Below are positions 35,862-49,300 of a DNA stretch of 64,000 nt, piece by piece. The notes beneath the pieces were generated by a model that was given only the letters and a program-made list of their open reading frames with translations, searched no databases and was not told the origin of the DNA. Source of the stretch: Nematostella vectensis (lineage: Eukaryota; Cnidaria; Anthozoa; Actiniaria; Edwardsiidae); the NCBI RefSeq assembly GCF_932526225.1, contig NC_064046.1, forward strand, positions 4,823,306 to 4,887,305, written 5' to 3'. The translations under genes and the position numbers were made by a program. The stretch's first letter is position 1. Each line of letters starts with the position of its first letter.

Positions 35862-37172
35862 CCTCCCCATGTATACTAGGCACAAGGTAAGGGTTCTGGA
35901 TAAATACTCTGCATGAAAAGTTGTCCTTGATGTTTTGAAAGGTCAACACCAGTGATTGTCTTCAAGTGCCTCGTAAAAAAAACATTAGAAAAATAAAATA
36001 TTCAAAGGCTCTGTGAGTCAACTCGTTAATGCACATTTATTTTTCTAGTAATTTTCTTGTTTGCATAAAAGATATACAGGATCACATTCAACATTTGCGG
36101 ATTGCACTCAAGGGTTATTTTTGTTGTCAACAGATTGTTGAAAAGACGTCTGTAGTCTAGTGTTGTGTCTGGATGGAGGTGTCTGCATGTCGGTAGTCAG
36201 TTTCCATAATATATAGGTAGTCGGGACGAATTATCTTTGTAGGTAGTAAATCTAAGTTAGTGTTCGCATTTGTACAAGATTTTATGTATAAACTAGATTA
36301 ATCATTTTTTTAGAATTGATTAGTTATAAATAATTTGATAATACATTAATTATGGATTAATAATTGACAAAAAATTTAAGGCAACAGGAAATACACGGTG
36401 CAGATTCTGAAATGGCTGAATTTAAGTAGATTGACCGTTGGAAGTAAAGCGTAAAAATACGGGAAATAATCAAATGTCGGTAGCTGGCAAATATTTTTTT
36501 TGTTGCTAGTCACTCGTTCTTTTCATGTTTTTTAGGTAGTTGGTTACTTTTTAAGCTGTTTGTCGCTAGTCGGTTAACCCCATCCAGACCCTGGTTTATG
36601 TTTAATTTTGCGTGTTTTTTGACCGTATTAAAGTGCCTTTTTCAAGATTCACGATTTGAACTTTTATCCGAACTCCGGTTCTGGGAGACTGACTGAAGTA
36701 GAATCTATACCTTGAATCACGGTTGGGTGGGGGAATTAGAATATATCGATATTTTTTTTTCAGTAGGGAATGCCTATTTGAAGGAGGTGCTTATTCTAAA
36801 ATTCAGACATCAAGCCTCACATGTTTAACTGTTATTCATTTATTTCAAGTATTGAATTAGAAAAAAATAACTTGAAAATCAACTCAAACTAATAGATTAT
36901 TGATCAACATGAAGGGACATGTTGATCAATGATAAAAAATAATATAGCGTGTGTGTAAAAGCATTAAGTTGGACCATCCTTGCTTTTCTTGTTTGTAATA
37001 ACGCCCATAAATGAAATATAAAAAAACATAGATATGATAAAAACGCCAATAAATGATATAACACGTTGTCCATGAATGACAGGGGCAGTAAGGGTTATTT
37101 TCGTGATTAGCCTGCTAGCCGGCTCTCCGGATATTCAGGATTAAATGGGGGTGATATCATAGGCTGGTGTCT
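35862..37172. other. Intergenic stretch downstream of PIPOX
   Basis: No supported gene. A perfect 13-bp inverted repeat with a 6-nt loop (attgatcaacatg, aaggga, catgttgatcaat) lies at 36899-36930. The PIPOX 3' UTR and polyadenylation region should be at the high-coordinate end. Confidence 0.5.
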
Positions 37173-37374
37173 GGTCCCTTGCCAAGCTACAGGTGGGACT
37201 TGGTGTCTGTATGAGTTTCTTTGAACCTTGAGATTCTAAATGGGGTGATATCATAGGCCGGTGTCTGGTCCCTTGCCAAGCTACAGGTTGGACTTGGTGT
37301 CTGTATGAGTTTCTTTGAACCTTGAAATTCTAAATGGGGTGATATCATAGGCCGGTGTCTGGTCCCTTGCCAAG
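37173..37374. repeat. 94-bp tandem repeat spanning the PIPOX stop codon
   Basis: Starts ggtcccttgccaag at 37173, 37267 and 37361, so the period is exactly 94. Each full unit contains the end of the PIPOX reading frame and its TAG. The copy used by the gene ends in Ser-Asn-Leu. The next copy, downstream and untranslated, would end in Ser-His-Leu. Confidence 0.9.
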
Positions 37375-40300
37375 TCACTTAGAATTTGTCCCACCACAGG
37401 AGCATGTTTAAATCCATGTGCTGTAAAACAAATATAAAAAGGGCTTTTCTTGAGAAACAAAAAATGAAATATACATAGCTATTTTTTCCTCTTAGATACC
37501 TGTTATTTTTTAAATATCTTGTTAGGTATTTGGTTTTCGTTTTTCAGGTCTCGTTTTCCGAACAACCGTCAGCCAGGACATGGCCGTGACAAAAAAAAAA
37601 AAAAACTACTAAGTACCCTCGTCACCTCGTCCCGGATACTCACTTCCTAAGTAGTATAAAATATATGAATTTAGTTATTATTATCATTATTTTTTTGCTT
37701 TGCTTGGTATCAAGAAAATGAAGGTATTTGCGATCAGGGTGGATATCTGAGGACGAAGTCTTGGAAGTTACAGAGTGTGTTTATCACGGCCGTTGGAGTA
37801 AGTACGCAGCTGCTTTGTCTCCTATTATCTTTGTTCTACAAAGGAGTTCTTTTGTCTCTATTCTTCTCGTTCTTTATGTCGAGGTGCGGATATTGTTCAT
37901 TTGCCCAATCAAATTGCAGCTTGTAAGAGCTGCGTACTGACCCCGACCGTTATGTCTTGTGGGGGTTTAAATGAGTCGCGATCTCAAACGGCCGTATTGT
38001 CTGGTATCCCAGTCAACTTACCCAGGTAAGGATACTTATCAAGTATAAATAATGCATCCGGGGAGAAACTGGGATGGTCTACTTACCCAGGTAAGGATAC
38101 TTACCAAATATTATAATGCATCCGGGGAGAAACTAGGATGGTCTACTTACCCAGGTAAGGATTCTTATCGAGTATAAATAATGCATCCGGGGAGAAACTA
38201 GGATGGTCTACTTACCCAGGTAAGGATACTGATGAAGTATAAATAATGCATCTGGGGTGAAACTAGGATGGTCTACTTACCCAGGTGAGGATACTTATCA
38301 AGTATAAATAATGCATCCGGGGAGAAACTAGGATGGTCTACTTACCCAGGTAAGGATACTGATGAAGTATAAATAATGCATCTGGGGTGAAACTAGGATG
38401 GTCTACTTACCCAGGTAAGGATACTTATCAAGTATAAATAATGCATCGGGGGAGAAACTAGGATGGTCTACTTACCAAATATTATGATGCATCCGGGGAG
38501 AAACTAGGATGGTCTACTTACTCAGGTAAGGATACTTATCAAGTATAAATAATGCATCCAGGGAGAAACTAGGATGATCTACTTACCAAATATTATAATG
38601 CATCTGGGGTGAAACAAGGATTGTCTACTTACCCAGGTAAGGGTACTTATCAAGTATAAATAATACTTCCGGGGAGAAACTAGGATGGGGTACTTACCCA
38701 GGTAAGGATACTTACAGATCAAGTATAAATAATGCTTCCGGGGAGAAACTAGGATGGTCTACTTACCCAGGTAAGGATACTTATCAAGTATAAATAATGC
38801 ATCCGGGGAGAAACTAGGGTGGTCTACTTTCCCAGGCAAGGATACTTATCAAGTATAAATAATGCATCCGGGGAGAAACTAGGATGGTCTACATCCCCAG
38901 GTAAGGATACTTACCAAATATTATAATGCATCTGGGGAGAAACTAGGATGGGGTACTTACCCAGGTAAGGATACTTACCAAGTATAAATAATGCATCCGG
39001 TGTGAAACTAGGATGGTCTACTTACCCAGGTAAGGATACTTACCAAGTATAAATAATGCTTCGGAGGGAGAAACTGGGATGGTCTACTTACCCAGGTAAG
39101 GATACTTATCAAGTATAAATAATGCATCCAGGGAGATACTAGGTGTTACGTGATTACTTTACTGATTGTTCTTAACGCTATATTTAGATGATTGACAACT
39201 CAATGATACTGTATTATATTACCTACTCCCATGTAGATCTGCTCTCTCTCTCTCTTTGTGAATAAACTATTGAACACAACACGTAACATGGTGGCAGGCG
39301 GTAAATCTTACTTTTAGACGAATACCTCTAGAGGGCGATCTCGAATTAGATGGGTTAACCAGCAGGAGATTCCCCGGCGACTGTAGCAACTACGGCAGCC
39401 CCGTCGCCATACGTGATACAAGGGATAGCGCAACCGAGCGGGCTAAATCTCAGCGAGGCCGACAAAGCCGCGAACTGGAAGGTATACAAACAGCAATTGC
39501 ACAATTACGCCATTGTTACCCAGCTAGAAAAGCAGAGCGAGGAGTACCGCGTTGCTCTGTTCTTGTACTCAATCGGGTCGGAAGCCGTAAAGACCTACAA
39601 CAGTTTCGATATGACAGAAGAGGATCGCAAAAAGTTGTCTGAGATAATAGGAATTCGACCGCTACGCAATCGGCGAGACAAATGAGACGTACGAGCGATT
39701 TCAGTTAAACAGGCGTGACCAAAAAGAGGGAGAGAACATTGACAGGTATGTTGCCGAGTTGAGAACCTTGGCGCAGACATGCGGGTTTTGTAGATGTTTA
39801 CATGACTCGTTAATTAAGAGACCGGATCGTGTTAGGAATTCGGGACACAAACACACGCAAGCGTTTATTAAGACAAACGAAGCTTACGCTGGCAAAGTCG
39901 ATAGAGATCGTCAGAAGCGAGGAAGTATCAGCGAGTCAAATGAAATCCCTTGGTAGTGACAAAGCGGAGGAAGTCCATTCGGTTGATTCGGGAACGAGAC
40001 ATAAGACAAAGGAGCCGTCCAGACAGAAATATGATCGGAATACGAAGACCAGACAGCAGACAAACCAAAAGTCATGTAGATTCTGTGGTTACAAGCACAA
40101 GCAAGGAAGAGAGCATTGCAAAGCCTGGGAGTACACACAATTCAAAAAATGAAGCTGATCAAAGTGCAGGAAGAGAACTTTGAAAAGGTGTGCGTCACCA
40201 AAGGCAAGGTGCGCGAAGAGAGAACAACCAGGCTACCAACAACGAGGGAGCTGTTGCGTCCCCAGACAGTGTCGACTATGCTAATAAGGAAGCAGACGAA

Positions 40301-43300
40301 AGAGCAGCAACAACGACAGGCGAAATACTACGACAGGGGAGCTCGCGACCTGGAGCCATTGGATGAAGGGGACGTAGTGAGAATGAGGCCGTTTAGGCTT
40401 GGGAATAAGGAATGGGACAGAGCGACTGTCCGCAAACGGCTTGACGAGAGATCATATGAAATTGAGACCGACGATGGTACAACACTCAGAAGAAACCGTG
40501 CCGATATCCGAATGCAGCAGACACCATCCCCTGAAGACCAGAGCCCCGTACCGGCAGCCACAGTGCCTGGTCCAGACCCTCCATCAGTATCGTCACCAGC
40601 AGCTACGTCTGCCACTGAGAAACCCCCACCAAGCGACAAAAGACCAGAGACCCCTGCAAGACCAAAGCGGATCACCAGGGAACCAGTCTACTTAAAGGAC
40701 TATGTCCGACGCTGACTTTGTATATCTGTGTATAACAAGAGACTTGTTCTAGATTATTCGAGCATTATTCTTTCATTTTGTTTTGTCATCTTCCATCATA
40801 TTCGAATTGAACTTTAGACACCTTCTGTAGAGGAGGGGGGATGTTACGTGATTACTTTACTGATTGTTCTTAGCGCTATATTTAGATGATTGACAACTCA
40901 ATGATGCTGTATTATATTACCTACTCTCATGTAAATCTGATCTTTCTCTTTGTGAATAAACTATTGAACACAACACGTAACACTAGGATGATCTACTTAC
41001 CCAAGGATTCTTACAGATCAAGTATAAATAATGCATCAGGGGAAATACTAGGATGGTCTACTTACCCAGGTAAGGATACTTATCAAGTATAAATAATGCA
41101 TCCAGGCAGATACTAGGATGATCTACTTACCCAGGTAAGGATTGTTACAGATCAAGTATAAATATTGCATCAGGGGAGATACTAGGATGGTCTACTTACC
41201 GGAGAACCCAGCACCAATGATGATGTTGTCAAAGGTAGGATGCTTGTCAAGAATAAATGATGAATCCGGGGTCATCTAAAGAAACATCAGTTAGTAATGT
41301 TTGCAACCATGAACGAAATATGCAAGGACTGGCTGAGAAAGAATTTGATTGGTAATTATTTTTGGAATAATAAAACAGATAAACGCATCCCTTTAAATTT
41401 AAAGTAGTGTGAGGGCAAGAAAGGGCGGTGAGAACAGAATTTGTTTTGCTACATTCTGATAATAAACCACGAAATTCACGTTTCAGCTAGCGTGCTGGGG
41501 ACAGTTCGCCCTCCATGGTGTAGTAGCCCAAATTACACAACGTAATTGGAATGGGTTGTCTAATCAAACATGAAGGGCATGGCGCAATCCTCTACGCTGT
41601 AACTAGGACCCTTTTAAAACGTGTAATATTTACTTACTGAATACAAACACATTTCCACTATAGCTGGTCCTTTGTGATCCAAATATGGGAAGTGCTTTTT
41701 TACATAAGCACCTGCAGATTTAATAAATTGGTCTATATCCTGCCGATCCATGTCACGACGCTCAGCGTTTCCCTTTAGGCCCAAAGAAGAAGTTGCTTCA
41801 CCTGTTGGACCCAACTGAAGAATAAAAGAGGTCAACTTCATTACACTCCCTCCCCTAAAGACAGAAAAAAAAAGAAAAGAAAAACAAACAAATTAACTAA
41901 CAAAGGGAAAAAAAAGAAAGAAACAAGTGTAGTGTGTAGGGGTAGTCTGTGTAGCCCGGCGAGGCCTGAGAAAGAGCGAAGTGGATCGCCATCTTAAATT
42001 GTACGGGTAAACCGAGTAAAGGAGAGTAAAGTGTTGTGTAATCTGGTGTTATCCTTTTCCATCCGAAAGTTAGACACTACAAATTGGCGACGAGGGTAAA
42101 AAGATGAATTTGGATGGTTTCACGCGGGCCCCGCTTTCTCCGGTGAATTTAGAGGCATCAAATCTCGGCGATGAGTGGAAGCAGTGGCTAGAATCGTTTC
42201 AGAATTACAGCATCTCTACAAAACTGTACAAAGAAGAGGATATCATGCAAAAAGCGACGTTACTAAACTTGTGTGGGAGTACAAGATTGCTTACGGGGGT
42301 ACAAGGGGTTAAAACCAAGTGTGAAGTCGTGGTCAAGGTGATAACGGAATACTGCAGTCCTAAGAAGAATAAACGGGCTGAGAGATACACGTTTCGGAAG
42401 CGGGCTCAGGAACGTGGGGAAAGCCTGGACTTATTTGTCGCGGAACTGCGGTTAGCGAACACTTGTGACTTTGGGGGAGCGGTGACAGGTGATTGAGGAA
42501 TGCGCAGACAGCTATCTACGAGAAAAACTTCTACAACAAGGTAACGATTTGACATTGCACAAGGCTCAGGCACTAGGAAGGGCAATAGAACAGGCCAAGA
42601 AAGACGCTGGATTACTAGGATGACAGGAAAAGTCAACATTTGATTTAAATCAACCTCGATACAGAAAAGGGATACTAAGAGATGTTACAGATGTGGAAAT
42701 ACGGATCACATAGCAAATGACCTAAGGTGCAGACCAAGGGCAGCTCAGTGCCATCGTTGCAAGAGAGTAGGACATTTTCAAAGGTGCTGTAAACAATAAG
42801 TCAAGGATGCGAAGCAAGACATGAAAGTTAACTCGGTTGAGCCTGACGTAGCTACGAATTGTGTACAAGAGGACATTGACCATGAGTTGGTGCATTCCAC
42901 AATGGAAAAAGATGCTCAGAACTTTAGTGTTACAACTAAAATTAATGGTATTCCCAAAGAGATTGTAATTGATACTGGATGGGATGATGATTGATACTGG
43001 ATCAAGCGAAGGCTAATGGAAAGCTTAAACGTTCTAAAGTGAGGTACTCGCATTTGAAGGAGGAGAAATACGTTGCATTGGGACATTCATAGGTACAAGA
43101 AATCTTTGTGGTGGATGTTCAAGGACCACCACTTCACGGAATGAGTGCGATAACTGGACTTAATTTGATTACACAGTGACAACCGGAGAGAGCTCGAAAG
43201 CTGATAAACTTATGGACGAATTCAGTGATGTGTTCAGTGAAAAACTAGGAGTTTTTAAGGGCTATGAATATAACGTGCTAGTGAATGAAGAAGTCCCACC

Positions 43301-46300
43301 AGTGGCGCAGCGACAGAGAGCAATACCGGCAATGCTGGAAACAAAGCTTTAGAGAGAAATGAAGCGGATGTTTCAGGACGGTGTAATAGAAGAGGCATCT
43401 GGTGCATCTTGGGAGTCTCTCATACATGTCGTCTACAAGGACAATGATGAACTCAGGGTGTGTGTGGATTTGCGTGAAGTGAATGAGGCTGTGATCAGGG
43501 AAAGATTTCCAATTCCGCGGATACCGGATATATTGAGGCAGCTCAATGGAGCTCAAATGTTCACCACATTGGACTTCTGCAAGGCATATTGGCAAATGAA
43601 GTTAGCGGAGGAGTCACGTGATGGCTGCAGGCAAGGTTTATCGGTGTAAGAGACTGCCATTCGGGTTAGCCTCAGCGCCTGATGCGTATCAGAAGATGAT
43701 GAGCATCATCTGCGGAGGGTTACCAGGTGTGCTGACATATTTCGATGATGTTGTGATTTACGGGAAGACTGAGGCAAACACTGGGACAATCTAAGGCGGG
43801 TGTTGATGGTCTTTTAGGAGGCCGGTCTCAAACTCGGTGCATCGAAGTGTATCATTGGAGTACCAGATTTGAAGTTCTTGGGTCACGTCATCTTGGAGGT
43901 GGGGGTAAAGCCAGACCCTGAAAAGGTAAAGGCTATCGTCGGTGCCCCAACACTCAAGAATGTTGCAGCAGAACACTAAGGAAGGAATTCAAGCCAGTTG
44001 CATATGCTTCGCGCGGACTGACTGATGTTGTAGAGAGATACGCACATTGAACGGGAGGCCTTAGGAGTGCTGTTTGGATTGCAAAAGATGCATACGTATT
44101 TTTATGGACGTCACGTTACGGCGGTGACGGATCATAAGCCATTGCTGTCTGTGTTTACTAAGGCATCACAATCCGCCAGGCTTGAGCGCATTGCATTGAG
44201 AGCTCAGAACTATGACTTTGTGTTATCGTATGAACCAAGGGCAAGTAATATTGCAGATGGATGGTCACGACTGCCCGCAAGCTCCAGTTGTGGGCCATGT
44301 GACTTTAAAGAAAAACATATCTGTCATGTTGCATGTGATCTGGATGTGCTGACACTTGAGGAAATTGAGGAAGCTGGAAAGGAGGACAGTGAACTGCAGG
44401 ATGTGGTGGAGTCCATAAATGCTGAATGGAAGACCTCCACGGTACTGTCAAAGGAATGGGCTCACAAGAAGGATGAATTGTCGTATGCCCAGCGATTGAT
44501 GTGGCGTGGGCGCCGAGCTTACACACCTCGGAAATTGCGCAGAAAGGCCCTTCATGTGGCTCATGCCGCACCTCAAGGAATTGTCAGGTCGAAACAGATA
44601 TTACGGGCAAGTCTGCTTTGGCATAATATGGATGGAGATGTTGAGAAATTTTGCCTGAACTGCGAAACTTGCGTTCGCCTGCAACCATTGCGGAAGGGCA
44701 CACCTGTACAATCAACTCCTTTTCCACAACATTGCTGGATGTGTCTTGGATCTGGTTGGTCCATTTCCAGGTCAGATTTACATTTTGACACTTGTGGATT
44801 ATAAGAGTAAGTGGCCGGAGGCTGTGATCCTACACAGTGTGTCATCAAAGAGTATTTTCAAAGCTCTGGTTGATATTATCTCTCGATTTGGAAATCCAAA
44901 GAAAGTTGTGACTGATAATGGGAGTTAATACATTTCGGGTGAATTTGAAGAGTTTCTGAAATCGAAGGGCATTGCACACTCACGCTTATCTCCCTAATAT
45001 CCTAAGGCAAATGGCCAGGTTGAGCGATTTCATAATACCTGGGACATGGACTGAGAGCAGCAGAAATAGATGGAATACCATGGATGGATGCACTGCAAGG
45101 CATTTTACAGGTTTATCGAGCGACTCCTCATGTCACGCCTCGTGTCACGCCAGCAAAATCTCCCTTGTGTACAGGACCCACAGACGGGGAATCTTGAGGA
45201 ACGGTATGAACAATATCAGAAAAGAATGCGTGATTTTGCTGACAATAGAAGGGGTGCGATACCACATGACTTATCAGTAGGTGGCATCGTGTTTGTTGCA
45301 AATATGATCAGATCAAAACTTGATCCAAGGTATCTGGGAGATCGACATGTGATAATAAGACAGAAGGGGGGAGAGCTTTTGATGTTGTCAATGTTAACTC
45401 AGTCAAATGCTATGTTAGGAATGCAAAGTACCTGAGAAATGCACCTCCCCAGAATATCAATGTTTCTGAGCTGTTGACAGACAATGATGCTGCTGCACAA
45501 CAATCAGTGATGACCCAATATAATATAACAAACCACGAATTGATAACGGGAGACTCTGGGAGTGTGGTCTCAACAGAGATCAAGAGAGGCTGCGCAGTCT
45601 GAAAGGGAAGTTGACCCTGAGCCAATAACGGCACTGAAATGTCCGCGCTCCTCTGTGTTTTATTTTTGAAGGATGTAGTGTGTAGGGGTAGCCTGTGTAG
45701 CGCGGCGAGGCCTGAGAAAGAGCGAAGTGGATCGTCATGTTGAATTGTACGGAGACCGGGTAAAGGCAGTGTTGTGTAATCTGGTGTAATCCTTTTCCGT
45801 CCGGAAGTTAGACACTACAACAAGCGAGCAAGCAAACGAATGAACAACAACACCAAAAAAAAAAAAAAAACACTAGGCGCTGTTTAAAAAAGGTACGAAA
45901 GAATACAAAGCAAGTTATACCAGAACCCTGTTTTTGAATACACCCTTACCTTAAGCATGTCTGTAGAACCCTGTTTTTGAATACACCCTTACCTTAAGCA
46001 TGTCTGGATACTCTAGATAAGAAAGGCAATATATGTGTTTTCCAGTTGGAGATGCATCATAGAAGGAAGGAAATCCATTTTTCCATGAGTACTCGTCTGG
46101 TTTGGTAATGGACCAATAGAGAACAGGGGCCCGATATACCTGTGATGAAGTAAAAAAAAAAAAAGACAATCATGATTTCATTTTACTCATATAAGCAAAA
46201 ATAAAAATAAATAAAAAATCGAGAGATTTTACCCTTATCGGTAGCAAGAGTCCAAGGGGTTTCAACAGGTTATTTGTCCAAGGGCCTAAAATCAATATAT

Positions 46301-49300
46301 ACAATTGTTATTAGAAAAGTTGGAATGGTAAAAAGTTATTACTCTTTTTGTGATACCGGACATGTTTTTTGTGTGGTAAACATACCTACAGTCAATATTA
46401 GTTTTCTAGCTCTGTGGTTTTCAATTGAGGTTTTGATTGTAACACCAGTTCCGTCTGGTTGTATTGACAAGACTTTCTGTCCGTCTTTCAAAGACCCTCC
46501 AAAGCGAATAAACTGTTCCTAGAGAGGCACATTATAAAATGTTAGCAAGACTATTGAGTTTCCATGTGACTTATCATTTACGACATGACGGAAAAACATG
46601 ACATGACGCTTCAAATAAGCCCATTTCACATCGAATAAGTGCGACTTTTTTTAAATTGATGCGACTTTTTGTAAAGTGTCATTGAAATTTGAGCTTTTCG
46701 TCCCTGAGCTGATACACAGGGCAAAGATGATCAGTAAAAATCTGGTTATGTGTACTTCGGCCTCACGTTATTTGTGTTTTGAAAATCAGTCCGTAATTCA
46801 AGGAACCTATAGCCATTGTAGGAAATGGTGTCTTCTTTTTCTATCTCGAATTGCGCGTTTTCCAGGTGTTTCCGTCATCGTCATCATTTACCCATTTAAA
46901 CCCAGAGTTTATATCCAAAAATACATCGTATGAGCCCAGAGGACGGTCTTCTTGAGAATACAAGGGAAATTAAGATGCTATTCAGGCCTGTAGCCAGAAT
47001 CAAAATTTTACCAAAGCAAAGCTAGTCACTGGATGATAAATCCAAAAAAGGCAAGTGTTTTATCTCATAGGTTTCAATTGTGAAACACTAAAGTCAAGTT
47101 TTACCGAGGCGAGCGCCTCACATGCCTCATGCTTGCTAGGGCCCTGCTGTTTTGTAAAACGATATTTTATTTTTTTTCAAAAACGCTTCATTTGTTTGAC
47201 ACGAAACTGTATTTCTTATATGTCACTGTTAAAGAAGGACATATGCTATCATGCCGCCATTTTATGCTCCCGTTCAATGGCGAGTCACACAAAACGATAT
47301 GGCATTTGTTATTATATTGTTGGGCTTCCTGAGCCTTAGTTTGGTCAGCGTTAATTAGACTGGCAGCCATTTTTTTTTCAGATCGCTTTATTGTAAGCAC
47401 TGTTTTATGTTGAGTAAAGCCTTGCTATGGTTACTACAATTTACTTAACGTAATAACACTTCGACATGGACACTATTATGAAGCCTCGTCGTCTCGACTT
47501 GGATCCAAACTCACCCACGGCGGCAAAAGAGTGGAAGCATTGCCAGAAGACATTCGAAAACTTTATCGTTGAATGTGGATCCAGGGCCCCTGATCGTTAC
47601 TGAACCCTTAAATTATGTCTCACATAATGTCTACGAGTACATCGAAGACTGCACAACGTACGAATCGGCCATTCAAGTCCTAAAACAGCTATTCGTAAAG
47701 ACAACAAACAAAATATTCGCCACTTCCTTGCTACCTGAACCTGCCAAGAACTGCTCTTGCAATAACTGTGGCAAGGAAGGCCACTATGCTAAAGTTTGCC
47801 AGCCAAGAAGGGCTGCAAAAGTAACAGTCGCCTCCATCTGCTCGATTTCTGCCGCGTGTCCTGAGAGCCTAGCCAAGGCTTTTGTGGAAGCAAGCATTGA
47901 AGGCTACTCACTGACAGCTCTTGTGGACACTGGCAGCTCAGGGAGCTATATCAATGAAGGGGTAGTCCATCGCCTAGGTCTACAGGTGAAACGGGCAGAG
48001 AAACAAGGCAGAGAAAAGCAGACTCCAAATAACAACAGGAGATGCAATAGGCAACGGAACATCATCTGGCTTAACCCTCCTTTTAGTAAAAACGTGCAAA
48101 CTAATGTCACTAGTTCATTTCTCCGTCTCATAGATAAGCATTTTCCTAAACACAACGAATTACAGTACATAGGCTTTTCAAACGCAACAACGCCAAGGTT
48201 AGTTACAGCTGCATGCCCAATATGGTCAGTAAAATTAAGGCAAACAATAAGAACATCAGCCAACCGCGTAAAGCCCTAAGTACGAAAACAGGCAATTGCA
48301 GAAACAAAAACCTCTGCCCGTTTGAAGGTGCTTGCCTCACGGACACTGTTCTTTATAAGGCGATTGCGACATCCGTGTCGGGAGAAACAAAATCTTATAT
48401 AGGAATGACCGAGCACGCTTTAAGACTAGGTTTAATAGCCATAAAGCATCACTTATGGCCGAGAGCAAAACTAATTACACGGTACTTTCAAAGTTCGTCT
48501 GGGAAGTAAAAAATCAAAAGCGTGAAGTATAGTATTAAATGGTTCAGCGCGCTAAAGCGTACAACGGCAGCCCGTCACGCTGCAATCTTTGTCTAGCCGA
48601 GAAGCTTAAGATATATATAAATATATAATGTATAAATAAACGAACCGAGTTAGTTACAAAAAGCCGGCATGAGAATAAATTATATGCAACGAACTATAAA
48701 GGGAGTTGAACTGTTAGGTAACACCAGAGCCTGACGATTTCTTAATAGCATGAAACTCTGAGTCGCCGGTGCGCCAGGAACCATATATATTATTGTATAA
48801 TCATGCTCTTTTGACTTTTAATCACTATTGAGCACTATAGGCCTGGCAGAACAAATGTACCTTTATCTAGAGAAGGAAGTCACGGCTTGCTAGCTGAGGG
48901 CATTATTGAGCCCAGTGCGCCCCCCTGGAGGGCCCAGGTCGTTGTCGTGAAAGACCCACTACAGCGTCACAAGAAGCGCCTCTGCATCGATTTCTCACAG
49001 ACTATCAATTTGTATACGGAACTAGCCAATAATGAGATGTTCTACTCAACAGTCGATCTTTAGATTGCATACCACCAGGTTCCCAGAAAAACAAACGACC
49101 GCAAGTACACTGGTTTTGAAACCAACGATAGGCTTTACCAGTTTCGGCGCATCCCGTTCGGAGTTACCAATGGTCTTGCAGTTTTCCAGAGTTTAAACCA
49201 GGGTGGGCGACCCGTGGCCTTCATGTCAAGGACACTCCAAGGAAGTGAGTTACATTACCCTCCAGTCGAGAAGGAAGCAATGTCAATCATTGAGGAAGTC

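Larger units (their letters stand above)
39144..40982 (+). mobile_element. Short LTR retrotransposon lacking pol (Gypsy-related)
   Basis: LTRs at 39144-39298 and 40842-40982 start TGTTACGTGA and end ACGTAACA. The flanking pentamer ctagg (39139-39143 and 40983-40987) is a 5-bp target duplication. A tggtggcaggcgg primer-binding region follows the 5' LTR, and the purine tract gaggaggggggat precedes the 3' LTR. The interior of about 1.5 kb keeps gag pieces and the C-terminal end of integrase, but no protease, RT or RNase H. It is therefore an internally deleted, non-autonomous copy. It interrupts the 65-bp array in PIPOX intron 8, antisense to the gene. Confidence 0.92.
41928..45819 (+). mobile_element. 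Gypsy-type LTR retrotransposon 1, degenerate
   Basis: LTRs 41928-42081 and 45674-45819 begin TGTAGTGTGTAGGGG and end GACACTACA. Identical acaag pentamers flank it (41923-41927 and 45820-45824). The primer-binding region ttggcgacgaggg follows the 5' LTR. In order it holds gag, two zinc knuckles (42677-42790), a protease DTG remnant, RT with YFDD near 43738, RNase H, the integrase zinc-binding region and a piece of the integrase core. Frames are broken by many shifts and stops, and sequence between RT and RNase H is missing. It is antisense in PIPOX intron 6. Confidence 0.92.

Noticed and set aside
48720-48770. Possible hammerhead near the nested Penelope-like fragment (ctgacga ... gaaac)
   Set aside because: Core-like pieces are in order, but the bases between them do not form stem II and stem I needs a large asymmetric loop. 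At best it is a decayed copy.
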